64,000 nt of DNA, from NCBI GenBank assembly GCA_963819975.1, contig CAWFYE010000011.1:496001-560000 (forward strand), given 5' to 3'. Of this stretch, positions 32,237 to 40,352 are shown piece by piece. The first letter of the stretch is position 1, and every line of letters starts with the position of its first letter. A program made the position numbers and the translations under genes. The notes beneath the pieces were generated by a model. It was not told where the DNA came from. It was given only the letters and a program-made list of their open reading frames with translations, and made no database searches. The stretch is from Palsa-1392 sp963819975 (lineage in GTDB: Bacteria; Verrucomicrobiota; Verrucomicrobiia; Chthoniobacterales; UBA10450).

Positions 32237-33165
32237 TAAAGCAGCAGTTCTCCCTGAATCTGGCTCCCGGTCTGGGCGGCCTCGTCGTGCACTTCCTGGA
32301 GGAGCGATTTGAATTCGCATTCCTCCAGGGCTTGGATGAGGCGCGGGTAATCGGGGGTGATCCGCAACTCCTCGATCGGAGCCGGCAACGGCAGGTGGCA
32401 ATCGAGCTCGACCATTTTGCGATTCTGTAGGATCTGCTCCCGCGCCGTCTCGATCTTGTCGCGCGTTTTGGGCAGCTTCACTTTGTCGAGTCCCGCCAGC
32501 AGCGCATCGAGGGAGCCAAACTCTCGGAGCAGTTTCGCCGCGGTTTTCCGGCCGAGCCCGATTCCGCGAATGTTATCGACGGCATCGCCCGCGATCGCGA
32601 GAACATCGCCGATCATGGCCGGCGGCACATCCCATTTCGCGGTCACTTCTTCCTCGCCTAACAAGGCAAAAGAATCCTTGGGTGAGGCCAGATCGGCCTT
32701 CGCCGTGCTGTAGATTTTCACCTTCGGATTGACCAGTTGATAGAGATCCTTGTCGTTTGTCGCGAGGATCGTCTCTATCCCGCGCTCAGCCGCCTTGATC
32801 GCGTAGCAGCCCATCAGATCATCTGCCTCGGTGTCGGGCAGGGAGAGATTTTTGAAACCGAGCGCCGGCATCAATTTCTGGATGTAATCAATCTGCGGCA
32901 CCATCGGAGCCGGCATTTCCTTGCGCGTTTCCTTGTATTCCGGCTGCAGTTCGGTCCGGCGCTGCGGGAGGCCCATATCCCAGACGACAGCGGCGAGGTC
33001 GGGCTGGAGATGCTTCAGCATGAGCCGGAGCGATTTGGTGAAACCGAAAATTGCGTTGGTCGGTTCGCCGCGGGAATTCGAGAGGTGGAGGATCGCGAAG
33101 TAGGAGCGGTAAACGTAGTAATGTCCGTCGATCAGAAGGAGTCTCACTCGCACACTGTATCGCAT
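32236..33165 (-). CDS. Free-standing 5'-3' exonuclease (FEN/PolA N-terminal-like)
   Basis: The 309-residue protein is the 5' nuclease domain without a DNA polymerase: LLLIDGHYYVYRSYFAI (D13), AVVWDMGLPQRR, the PEYKETRKEMP arch, TEADDLMGCYAIKA and TNDKDLYQLV with the clustered metal-binding aspartates, then the H2TH/helix-hairpin part DNIRGIGLGRKTAAKLL. Such enzymes remove 5' flaps and RNA primers. It is complete, not a broken polA. It could complement a polA that lacks this domain, or serve as an ExoIX-like accessory. The N-terminal MRYSVRV may be longer than the native start. Confidence 0.85.
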   Translation of the reverse strand: MRYSVRVRLLLIDGHYYVYRSYFAILHLSNSRGEPTNAIFGFTKSLRLMLKHLQPDLAAVVWDMGLPQRRTELQPEYKETRKEMPAPMVPQIDYIQKLMPALGFKNLSLPDTEADDLMGCYAIKAAERGIETILATNDKDLYQLVNPKVKIYSTAKADLASPKDSFALLGEEEVTAKWDVPPAMIGDVLAIAGDAVDNIRGIGLGRKTAAKLLREFGSLDALLAGLDKVKLPKTRDKIETAREQILQNRKMVELDCHLPLPAPIEELRITPDYPRLIQALEECEFKSLLQEVHDEAAQTGSQIQGELLL

Positions 33166-33194
33166 GCTCGCGCCCAGCCAAAAGCGCGATGATG

Positions 33195-33271
33195 AACCGC
33201 CGAGAGCGCGGAGGTCGCGGAGTTTGTTTCCAGTTTTGTAATTCTCCGCGTCTCGAGCGGACTCTGCGGTT
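33195..33271. repeat. 77-bp imperfect inverted repeat (MITE/REP-like)
   Basis: The left arm (33195-33222, starting AACCGCCGAG and ending CGCGGAG) and the right arm (33244-33271, starting CTCCGCG and ending CTGCGGTT) are imperfect reverse complements over 28 bases, with an AT-richer loop (TTTGTTTCCAGTTTTGTA). It fills much of the gap between the divergent exonuclease and GYF genes. Confidence 0.5.
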
Positions 33272-33319
33272 GAAGATCAACAACTAGTGTTTATCGATAA
33301 TCGCAGTTAAGTGCACCGA

Positions 33320-34390
33320 ATGTCGGACCAATGGATCGTGCGGGTGGAGGGCAAGGAATACGGGCCGGTCGACGCCGACGAACTGTGCGCCTGGCGAGAG
33401 GATGGCCGGCTCATCCGGAGTAATGAAGTGCGCGCGGCGGGCGACGAACGCTGGTTCCCGGCGGCCGAGCTGCCGGAGGTTTTTGGAGACGATCCCGCGC
33501 CCGCATTGGAGCCTGCTCTTGTTAGGCAAGAGAGCAGTCTCGGCGCGTTGCTGGCGGAGACCTGGAGAATCTATCGCACGCGGTTTGGGCAATTCATCGG
33601 GCTGAGCGCGTTGGTGGTGGTGCCTTCGGTTTGCGCGCAACTGAGCAGCGCCGCTGCGGCTCCAAACGGCGAACTGGATCTGCGCACAGCGCTCGCCGGC
33701 CTCTTCAATTTCTGCATGATCGTGGCCAGCCTCATCGGCTGGCCGCTCTACATCGGAGGCTTGCAGATTCTCACGAACGCGGCCGCGAACGACCTGCCGG
33801 TTTCGCTGGGCGAGAGCGTCGGCCGCGCAGCAAAATTCTGGTGGCGAGTCGCGATACTTTGCGTGCTGGTTTACGGCGCATTCTTCCTCCTCCTGGTGCT
33901 GGCTTTCGCGATCCTCGTGTTGGTGGTCGCCGGACCGCCGAGCCTGTCGGTGGTTTTCGTCGCGCTGGGTCTGTTGATTTTCCAGGTGTGGATGTTTGGG
34001 CGCGTTTTCATCAACTTCCTTTTCTGGCAACAGGCCGCGGTGCTGGAAGATGTCGGGGTCACCGACTCGCTGCGGCGGAGCAAGGAAATCGCTCACAGCC
34101 GGCGCGAGCTCCCGTGGTGGCGTCGCCCGAAAAGTCGCGGCGCGATTCTCGCCTCCATTTGGTTCCTGCTTGCGACCGCGCTCAGCATCGGGCCGGAATG
34201 GTCCACACTCACCGCTTACTTCAACGCCCTCATGACCACGCACGATCCGCAGGCGCTGATGCAATCCATCACTGCCAGCGCGCAAACGAACGGGCTGGCG
34301 ATTGGCCCACTCGTGCTCGGAGTGGTTCAGGCTGTGTTGCGCCCGCTCCTCGGGATCTCGTTCGTCCTCCTCTATCTGGAAACGAAATAG
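33320..34390 (+). CDS. GYF-like domain membrane protein
   Basis: The 356-residue protein starts with a GYF_2/DUF4339-type domain (about 1-55: WIVRVEGKEYGPVDADELCAWREDGRLIR, GDERWFPAAELPEVF) and continues with six or so membrane helices arranged as in DUF975/YIP1-like proteins (LAETWRIYRTRFGQFIGLSAL, LPVSLGESVGRAAKFWWRVAI, VTDSLRRSKEI). GYF-type domains bind proline-rich peptides in eukaryotes; in bacteria they are often attached to membrane proteins of unknown role. The ATG at 33320 is used rather than a GTG at 33311. It ends next to a 9-mer copy (34390-34398). Confidence 0.75.
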   Translation: MSDQWIVRVEGKEYGPVDADELCAWREDGRLIRSNEVRAAGDERWFPAAELPEVFGDDPAPALEPALVRQESSLGALLAETWRIYRTRFGQFIGLSALVVVPSVCAQLSSAAAAPNGELDLRTALAGLFNFCMIVASLIGWPLYIGGLQILTNAAANDLPVSLGESVGRAAKFWWRVAILCVLVYGAFFLLLVLAFAILVLVVAGPPSLSVVFVALGLLIFQVWMFGRVFINFLFWQQAAVLEDVGVTDSLRRSKEIAHSRRELPWWRRPKSRGAILASIWFLLATALSIGPEWSTLTAYFNALMTTHDPQALMQSITASAQTNGLAIGPLVLGVVQAVLRPLLGISFVLLYLETK

Positions 34391-34398
34391 CCTAACGA

Positions 34399-35946
34399 CT
34401 AGGCGAGCGCCAGATACGGCGCGAGCCCATGCAACCCGCCTTCACGGCCAAAGCCGCTCTCGCGATAGCCGCCAAACGGACTCGTCGGATCAAACTTGTT
34501 GTAGGTGTTGGCCCAGACCACGCCAGCGCGCAGCTCGCTCACGATCTTGAAAATTTTGCTCCCTTTGTCGGTCCAGACTCCGGCACTCAATCCATAAGGA
34601 GTGTTGTTCGCCCGCTCGATCGCTTCCTCCGGCGTGCGGAAAGTCATCACACTCAGAACCGGCCCGAAAATTTCCTCCTGCGCAATGCGATGGGAAGCGG
34701 TCACTCCGGTGAAAAAGCTCGGCGGATACCAGTAGCCTTTTTCCGGTAAACGCAGCCGTGGCTGGACCAGCTCCGCGCCCTGTTGCAGCCCGCTATCGAC
34801 CAGTTCGCAAATCTTATCCAACTGCATCCGGGAATTGATCGCACCGATGTCGGTATTTTTGTCGAGCGGATTGCCTACCCGGAGTGATGAGATCCGATCG
34901 CGCAACTTGCGGATGACCGCTGGAAAAACGCCTTCCTGCACCAGCAAACGCGAGCCTGCGCAGCAGACATGCCCTTGATTAAAGAAGATGCCGGAGATGA
35001 TGCCTTCGACCGCCTGGTCGATTGCCGCATCCTCGAAAATGATGTTCGCCGCCTTGCCGCCGAGTTCCAGGGTCAGCTTCTTTTTCGTCCCGGCGACAGC
35101 GCGGGTCAGCATTTTGCCAACTGCAGTGGAACCGGTGAAGGCGATCTTATTTACATGCTCGTGCTCGACCAACGCCTGGCCGGTTTTACCAGCTCCGGTC
35201 ACGATGTTGACCACGCCATCGGGCAGTTCGGCCTGCTGAAAAATCTCCGCCAGATGCAGCGCGGTGATGCTGGTCGTCTCGGCCGGTTTCAAGACGCAGG
35301 TATTACCGGTGGCAAGCGCGGGCGCGAGCTTCCAGGCCGCCATGAGGAGTGGGAAATTCCAGGGAATGATCTGCCCGGCCACGCCTAATGAACGTGGCGT
35401 GCGCCCGGGGAAAGCATACTGGAGCTTGTCTGCCCAGCCCGCGTAATAAAAGAAATGTGCGGCAACCAGCGGCAGATCGATGTCACGGCTTTCCTTGATC
35501 GTCTTCCCGCCGTCCATAGACTCAAGAATCGCGAGTTCCCTCGTCTTTTCCTGGATGAGGCGCGCGATGCGATAAAGATACTTGCCCCGTTCCCGTCCCG
35601 GCATTCGGCTCCAGACCTTGCGATGGGCGCGCCGCGCGGCCCGCACCGCGAGGTCGACGTCGTGCGCGTCGGCCTCTGCGATCTCGGCCAGCTTTTCCTC
35701 CGTCGCCGGGTTGATGGAATCGAAATGAACCCCGGAATGCGGAGCGCGGAATTTACCATCGATGTAGAGCTGGTAGCGCGGTCGGATCTTAACATAATCG
35801 CTCTGCTCGGGAGCGGCCGCGTAGGGCCAGCGTTCGCCAAAATTAAGACTTCGCTCGTTAGGCGATAGCCCGCCGCCTCGGGCCGCGAGGACTTTAGATT
35901 CTCGCCTCACTGCCGCCACTTCGGCTCGGGACGTTTTGCGGGCCAT
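34399..35946 (-). CDS. NAD(P)-dependent aldehyde dehydrogenase
   Basis: The 515-residue protein is a complete aldehyde dehydrogenase: IPWNFPLLMAAWK (N197), TGSTAVGK in the Rossmann fold, catalytic base in LELGGKAANIIFED (E294), catalytic cysteine in FFNQGHVCCAGSR (C328), and the C-terminal EEIFGPVLSV and PFGGYRESGFGREGG. It oxidises an aldehyde to the acid; the substrate is unclear. The first 50 residues are a basic extension (MARKTSRAEVAAVRRESK). Related genes often occur as tandem pairs, but the second copy is absent. One 9-mer copy (35855) is read here as S-P-N-E. Confidence 0.92.
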   Translation of the reverse strand: MARKTSRAEVAAVRRESKVLAARGGGLSPNERSLNFGERWPYAAAPEQSDYVKIRPRYQLYIDGKFRAPHSGVHFDSINPATEEKLAEIAEADAHDVDLAVRAARRAHRKVWSRMPGRERGKYLYRIARLIQEKTRELAILESMDGGKTIKESRDIDLPLVAAHFFYYAGWADKLQYAFPGRTPRSLGVAGQIIPWNFPLLMAAWKLAPALATGNTCVLKPAETTSITALHLAEIFQQAELPDGVVNIVTGAGKTGQALVEHEHVNKIAFTGSTAVGKMLTRAVAGTKKKLTLELGGKAANIIFEDAAIDQAVEGIISGIFFNQGHVCCAGSRLLVQEGVFPAVIRKLRDRISSLRVGNPLDKNTDIGAINSRMQLDKICELVDSGLQQGAELVQPRLRLPEKGYWYPPSFFTGVTASHRIAQEEIFGPVLSVMTFRTPEEAIERANNTPYGLSAGVWTDKGSKIFKIVSELRAGVVWANTYNKFDPTSPFGGYRESGFGREGGLHGLAPYLALA

Positions 35947-36127
35947 TCGCCTGTTCTAACGCGATTGATCCCAGGAAGCACTGAAAAAAGCACCCCGCCA
36001 GCCGAGGAGAAGCCAAGGCGGCAAGGTCGATGCGATCCTGCTTTTCCCATACTGACTGGAAAAACAAATAAAATGATAACGGAGAAAAAGCTTGACGTTT
36101 ACCCCAAAAATTTTTCCTACTGTCGAA

Positions 36128-37741
36128 ATGAAATATCCAACCCTGCAGAAAGTCATGCTGACTTCCATGGCATTGGTTGCTTCGCTCGCGCTCTCGGCGC
36201 AGGCGGGGACACCAAGTCTGTCGTCAGCGAAAAAAACGAAAGGCTCAAACGGCGGGCATCCCTCCACTTCAGCTCGCCAGGCGGGCAATTCATCATGGCA
36301 TCGGATGCTGTTCCCGAATTCGACCTACATGATTGACGACGGAACCGCAGAGGACGCCGTCGGTTTTGGTAATGGTGCGCAAAACTTCGAGTCGATTTGG
36401 TTTAACCAATTCGACGTTATTCCTGGTCAGACGACAATCACCACAGTGAGCGTCGTTTGGGGAACTCCGGTCAACTCCGACCCAGCGATCAACGGCACAC
36501 CGACGACGATTGGCATCTGGAGCGATCCAAATGGCGATGGCAATCCTAGCGACGCAGCGCTGCTCGGACAGGTCTCCGGCACAATGCAGAGCCAGGGCAC
36601 GGACACTTTCGTGACCTACGTCTTCTCGCCTGCGGTGACGCTGCCGGGGGGAGCGACCAGCTTCTTCGTCGGAGATCTGACACCGATGAACAACGGACCT
36701 CAGCACTTCTACCAAGGCATCGACCAAAGCAGCACTCTGCATCGCCAGAGCTGGGTTGCGGCGATGAGCAGTGGCGGAAGTGTTGATTTCAACAATCCCG
36801 GCAACAACGATTTCATCGGGCTGATCGATGACTTTGGTCTTCCGGGCAATTGGTTGATCCGCGCCGACACCGGCGAAGCAACGCCGACACCAACGCCGAC
36901 GCCGACATCAACGCCGACCCCTCCACCGGGCGATGCCCTCTGGTATAACGGCGACTTCAACGACGTCAACGGCCTCGCCAACGAGCGCGACACCTTTGCA
37001 AGCGGATTCGCCAGCGTCTACGACGACTTCAACGTTCCGGATGCAGATGGATGGCATGTGACCTCCGTCTTCTCGAACAACCTGGTGAGCACCACCATCA
37101 TCGGTGCGACCTGGGAAATTCGCCAGGGCGTTTCCGCCGGTAACGAGGGCACCCTCATTGCCAGCGGCATGACGGTCACGCCTAACGTGGTTCCGACTGG
37201 TCGCAGCGGATTCGGGTTTACCGAATACATGGTCACAGTTGACGGCTTGAACGTCGATCTCAGCCAGGGAGATTACTTCCTGAATGTCACACCAACAGGC
37301 AATCTGGACGGGAATCGTTCGTTTGACTCCACCACGAGCGGTGCAAACTGCATTGGAACGCCTTGCGGCAATAACCAGAATGCGTTCTTCAACAGCCCCG
37401 ACTTGTTCGGCTTCTTCTTTGCCAGCACGGCTGACTTGGGCCAACCCTACGACTTCTCGATGGGTGTCAACGGCACGGTCAACGGCACTGGCGGGGAAAT
37501 TGTGCTCTCCGCGAAGCTCCGCCGGCAAATGGGCAAACTTCTCGTGGCTCTCAACTACACCGGGACTGATCATAGCGGCACTGTCGACATCCTGCGTGAT
37601 GGAGTCGTTGTCCATACGGCGAATGACACCGGGCGCGCTCAGGACCGTCCGGGAGCCGTTAGTCACGTAGAATACACCTATCAAGTCTGCGAGACAGGCA
37701 CGAGCACCTGCTCGAATACAGTGACGGTTCGAGTCCCCTAA
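36128..37741 (+). CDS. Secreted protein with Pro/Thr linker
   Basis: The 537-residue product has a signal peptide (about 1-27, LTSMALVASLALSAQAG), an N-terminal beta domain (IDDGTAEDAVGFG, FESIWFNQFDVIPGQTTITTVSVVWG), a linker TPTPTPTPTSTPTPPPG near residue 255, a second beta domain (WYNGDFNDVNGLANERDT), and a C-terminal part ending CETGTSTCSNTVTVRVP with an Ig-like look. No catalytic motif is seen. Codon use is less GC-biased than in neighbours, with N, T and S rich segments. An AT-rich leader with TTGACG (36092-36097) precedes it, and two strong hairpins follow it. Confidence 0.75.
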   Translation: MKYPTLQKVMLTSMALVASLALSAQAGTPSLSSAKKTKGSNGGHPSTSARQAGNSSWHRMLFPNSTYMIDDGTAEDAVGFGNGAQNFESIWFNQFDVIPGQTTITTVSVVWGTPVNSDPAINGTPTTIGIWSDPNGDGNPSDAALLGQVSGTMQSQGTDTFVTYVFSPAVTLPGGATSFFVGDLTPMNNGPQHFYQGIDQSSTLHRQSWVAAMSSGGSVDFNNPGNNDFIGLIDDFGLPGNWLIRADTGEATPTPTPTPTSTPTPPPGDALWYNGDFNDVNGLANERDTFASGFASVYDDFNVPDADGWHVTSVFSNNLVSTTIIGATWEIRQGVSAGNEGTLIASGMTVTPNVVPTGRSGFGFTEYMVTVDGLNVDLSQGDYFLNVTPTGNLDGNRSFDSTTSGANCIGTPCGNNQNAFFNSPDLFGFFFASTADLGQPYDFSMGVNGTVNGTGGEIVLSAKLRRQMGKLLVALNYTGTDHSGTVDILRDGVVVHTANDTGRAQDRPGAVSHVEYTYQVCETGTSTCSNTVTVRVP

Positions 37742-37772
37742 AGCGACCGCAAATAGGAGATAGGTATCTTCG

Positions 37773-37801
37773 CCAGGAGGCCGTCCGATCCGGCCTCCTG
37801 G
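37773..37801. terminator. GC-rich hairpin after the secreted-protein gene
   Basis: CCAGGAGGCC (37773-37782) and GGCCTCCTGG (37792-37801) form a perfect 10-bp stem with a nine-base loop, 32 bases after the stop codon. It lacks a U-tract and probably protects the 3' end or helps the terminator that follows. Confidence 0.6.
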
Positions 37802-37820
37802 TAGCCTAGCGTTAAATTTA

Positions 37821-37858
37821 AGAACCATTCGGCCTCGGCTGAATGGTTCTTTTGTTTT
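37821..37858 (+). terminator. Intrinsic terminator
   Basis: AGAACCATTC (37821-37830) and GAATGGTTCT (37841-37850) form a perfect 10-bp stem with a ten-base loop, and the arm runs into TTTGTTTT (37851-37858). This is a textbook rho-independent terminator for the secreted-protein gene on the plus strand. Confidence 0.88.
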
Positions 37859-37861
37859 GGC

Positions 37862-37931
37862 GGTGCGGTCTGTGACCGCCGACGATGCATCTGATTGGCG
37901 GCCGCTTCGGCGCTGACAGAGCGTCGCTACA
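37862..37931. repeat. REP-like element
   Basis: Directly after the terminator lies a GC-rich stretch with GCGGTC-TGT-GACCGC (37865-37879) as a perfect hairpin and a further palindromic part GGCGGCCGCTTCGGCGC. On the minus strand it begins TGTAGCGACGCTCTGTCAGC, resembling dispersed intergenic repeats of soil bacteria. Copy number cannot be judged from one window. Confidence 0.45.
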
Positions 37932-38007
37932 AACTGCCTGCCTGCCTCCTGGCCATCGAATAGAGCTCTATACTTGGCGCGTCGGCCGTCCACGCGGATA
38001 ATCCGCC

Positions 38008-38691
38008 ATGCTTTATGTCGTCGGCACTCCGATTGGTAACCTCGACGACATCACACACCGCGCGCTGGAAATTCTGCGCCAGGCCGACCTCGTTGCGGCC
38101 GAAGACACACGCCATTCCGGAAATTTGCTCCGCCACTTCGAGATCCGGAAGCCGCTCGTCAGTTACCACGAACATAACGAGGCGATGCGAACGGCCGAGC
38201 TGGTTGAGCGCCTCGCGGCCGGGGAAACGGTCGCGCTCATCACCGATGCGGGCATGCCCGGGTTGTCCGATCCGGGCGCGCGTTTGATTCGCAAATGCAT
38301 CGAGCGGGATTTGCCCTTCACCGTCGTGCCCGGTGTCTCCGCGATCACGACCGCGCTCGTCGGCTCGGGGTTTGGGATGGAGAATTTTTCTTACCGCGGT
38401 TTTCTGCCCGTCAAAAGCGGGCAGCGCGAACGCGAATTGAAAGCCGCCGCCGATCGACCGGAAACCACCATCTTTTTCGAATCGCCCTATCGCCTGAACA
38501 AAACCCTCGCCGCCTGCGCCGCAATCATGCCTGAGCGTTTGCTCTGCGTGGCGAGGGAATTGACGAAGAAATTCGAGGAATTCCGGCGTGGAACCGGCGC
38601 GGAGCTCCTCGCGCACTACGAAGCACGCCCGGCGAAGGGAGAGATCACGCTCGTCGTCGCGGGAAATGACGCGAAGAGAAGCGGGTCGTAA
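38008..38691 (+). CDS. rsmI: 16S rRNA (cytidine(1402)-2'-O)-methyltransferase
   Basis: The 227-residue protein is RsmI: MLYVVGTPIGNLDDITHRAL, AAEDTRHSGNLL, SYHEHNE, LITDAGMPGLSDPGARL, VVPGVSAITTALVGSG and the GFLP motif. It methylates the ribose of C1402 in 16S rRNA using S-adenosylmethionine. It is about 50 residues shorter than the E. coli protein because the C-terminal extension is missing. It is 80 bases upstream of rplU, which probably has its own promoter. Confidence 0.95.
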   Translation: MLYVVGTPIGNLDDITHRALEILRQADLVAAEDTRHSGNLLRHFEIRKPLVSYHEHNEAMRTAELVERLAAGETVALITDAGMPGLSDPGARLIRKCIERDLPFTVVPGVSAITTALVGSGFGMENFSYRGFLPVKSGQRERELKAAADRPETTIFFESPYRLNKTLAACAAIMPERLLCVARELTKKFEEFRRGTGAELLAHYEARPAKGEITLVVAGNDAKRSGS

Positions 38692-38771
38692 TCAATCTTT
38701 CGCCCGCGGCCGGATTTCGCCCTTGTCAAAACAGCGGTCCTGTGGGACTTTCACCGACTTTTCCCAAGGCT

Positions 38772-39131
38772 ATGGCTTACGCAATTATCAAAACAGGCGG
38801 GCGGCAGTATCGCGTCGCAGAAGGTGACACGATCGACGTGGATCTGCTCGAAGGCGAAGCGGGCCAGAAGATGACTTTCGACGATGTGCTCATGCACGCG
38901 GACGGCGACAAACTCACCCACGGCAGCCCCTCGGTCGCAGGCGCGAGCGTGAGCGGCGAAGTGGTCGAGCAACGCAAGGACAAGAAGGTCATCGCCTTCA
39001 AATATCGCCGCCGCAAAGGTTATCACCGCACCGTCGGTCATCGCCGTAAATTGACCCGAGTGAAGATCACTGGCATCAGTCTCGGCTCGAAATCGAAGAA
39101 GGCCGCGGCGGACAAAGAAGCGGCCGAATAA
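38772..39131 (+). CDS. rplU: 50S ribosomal protein L21
   Basis: The 119-residue protein begins AYAIIKTGGRQYRVAEGDTIDVD, the invariant start of L21, and contains KVIAFKYRRRKGYHRTVGHRRKLTRVKITGI, the rRNA-binding part. A lysine/alanine tail (SKSKKAAADKEAAE) is added. The open frame extends to 38742, but the family start is the ATG at 38772. It is followed after 12 bases by rpmA, the usual L21-L27 pair. No copy of the repeated 8-mer lies in either gene. Confidence 0.97.
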   Translation: MAYAIIKTGGRQYRVAEGDTIDVDLLEGEAGQKMTFDDVLMHADGDKLTHGSPSVAGASVSGEVVEQRKDKKVIAFKYRRRKGYHRTVGHRRKLTRVKITGISLGSKSKKAAADKEAAE

Positions 39132-39143
39132 AGAACTCTCGCA

Positions 39144-39407
39144 ATGGCTCATAAAAAAGGACAAGGCAGCGTCAAAAACGGTCGCGACAGCGTCAGCAAG
39201 CGGCTCGGTGTGAAAAAATTTGGGAGCGAGAGCGTCGTCGCCGGCAACATCATCATTCGCCAGCGCGGCACAAAATTTCTCCCCGGTAAGAACGTCGGTC
39301 TGGGCCGCGATTATACGATCTTCGCCCTCGTCGACGGGCAGGTACGATTCGATCGCGCAGGTCGCCGCGTGAATGTCGTGCCGTCGGAAACGGCGAGCGC
39401 CAGCTAG
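39144..39407 (+). CDS. rpmA: 50S ribosomal protein L27
   Basis: The 87-residue protein reads AHKKGQGSVKNGRDSVSKRLGVKKFG, with the basic N-terminus that reaches towards the peptidyl transferase centre, then VVAGNIIIRQRGTKFLPGKNVGLGRDYTIFALVDG. The common GSTRNGRDS is here GSVKNGRDS. It forms an operon with rplU. There is no N-terminal extension of the Firmicutes type. Confidence 0.97.
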   Translation: MAHKKGQGSVKNGRDSVSKRLGVKKFGSESVVAGNIIIRQRGTKFLPGKNVGLGRDYTIFALVDGQVRFDRAGRRVNVVPSETASAS

Positions 39408-39514
39408 CCTCGCTTTTTCTCAGGCAGCCGCCCCGATCCCGGTATTTTTAGCCATCCGTTTCCGCATTGTGCGGCGAACGGTTTCCAGCTATAAGAATAT
39501 CCCCGCGTTTTGCG

Positions 39515-40117
39515 ATGAAATATACTACTTATCTTCTTTTCGGCGCGCCCGGCAGCGGCAAGGGAACGCAAGGCCGCTCGCTCGGCTCCATTCCGCGCTT
39601 CTTTCATTGCGCATGCGGCGATGTCTTTCGCACTCTCGATACGCGCACCAAGGTCGGCCGCGCTTTTCTCGAATACTCGAGCAAGGGCGAGCTGGTCCCC
39701 GATGAAATTACCGTCCAGCTCTGGCAGGCTCGGATCGACGCCGCGGTTGACGGGCACGAATTCAAGCCCGACATCGACGTCCTCGTCCTCGACGGCATTC
39801 CGCGCAATGTCGGCCAGGCCAAGATCATGGATGGCGTGATCGACGTGAAAAAAGTCTTCCACCTTTCCTGTCCCGATCGCGACCAGCTTTTCGTCCGTCT
39901 CAAGAAACGCGCGCTCAAGGACAACCGGCTCGACGACGCCAACGAGGAAGTGATCAAGCGTCGTCTCGAAACCTACGAGAACGAATCCAAACCGGTGCTG
40001 GAACATTACAGCGACCGGGTGCAGGTGGTCGACGCCATCCAGCCGCCGGCCAAGGTGCTGCTCAAAATTCTCGAGACGGTAGCGAACGGCGATCATGAGC
40101 CAACAGCAGCAGTTTGA
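39515..40117 (+). CDS. adk: Adenylate kinase family protein
   Basis: The 200-residue protein is a nucleoside monophosphate kinase with P-loop LFGAPGSGKGTQGRSLG, an AMP-binding part (GDVFRTLDTRTKVGRAFLEYSSKGELVPDEI), VLDGIPRNVGQA in place of the usual DGFPR, and the lid/arginine region DNRLDDANEEVIKRRLETYENESKPVLEHY. The short lid lacks zinc cysteines. It keeps ATP, ADP and AMP in balance. ATG 39515 begins the fold; the frame opens at 39467. Its end overlaps a small zinc-ribbon-like gene by 23 bases. A second adenylate kinase in the genome is possible, so the symbol is tentative. Confidence 0.88.
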   Translation: MKYTTYLLFGAPGSGKGTQGRSLGSIPRFFHCACGDVFRTLDTRTKVGRAFLEYSSKGELVPDEITVQLWQARIDAAVDGHEFKPDIDVLVLDGIPRNVGQAKIMDGVIDVKKVFHLSCPDRDQLFVRLKKRALKDNRLDDANEEVIKRRLETYENESKPVLEHYSDRVQVVDAIQPPAKVLLKILETVANGDHEPTAAV

Positions 40118-40346
40118 GAGTTTTACCGCCTCCAGTCTTTACTGCGAGAAATGCAAAGCGGCCATGCCGGTGCGCGAACGACTCCTGCTCGTTCTCCCGG
40201 ATCGCGAGCTTTACGATTATCTCTGCACCAATTGCGCTTCCTCGGTCGGCCAGCGCGAGGTCACACAAGGCGAGAAAATGGTGGCGCGGGCGACGGCTCC
40301 GCGTCGCCGTCGCCGGGTTCCCGCGCCCCACGGTCTGATACCGTAA
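40095..40346 (+). CDS. Small CxxC protein, possible zinc ribbon
   Basis: The 83-residue protein has two CxxC pairs (YCEKCKAAMPVRERLLLVLPD and YLCTNCASSVG) that could hold one zinc ion, followed by a basic tail ARATAPRRRRRVPAPHG. I do not recognise a named family. It overlaps adk by 23 bases and lies six bases before fmt, so it is expressed with translation and nucleotide genes. The basic tail suggests RNA or ribosome contact, which is only a guess. Confidence 0.65.
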   Translation: MSQQQQFESFTASSLYCEKCKAAMPVRERLLLVLPDRELYDYLCTNCASSVGQREVTQGEKMVARATAPRRRRRVPAPHGLIP

Positions 40347-40352
40347 GGCGGG

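Noticed and set aside
36092..36123. Promoter of the secreted protein with TTGACG and TACTGT
   Set aside because: The two boxes are 20 bases apart, outside the usual 16-18, so I mention the -35-like box but do not call a promoter.
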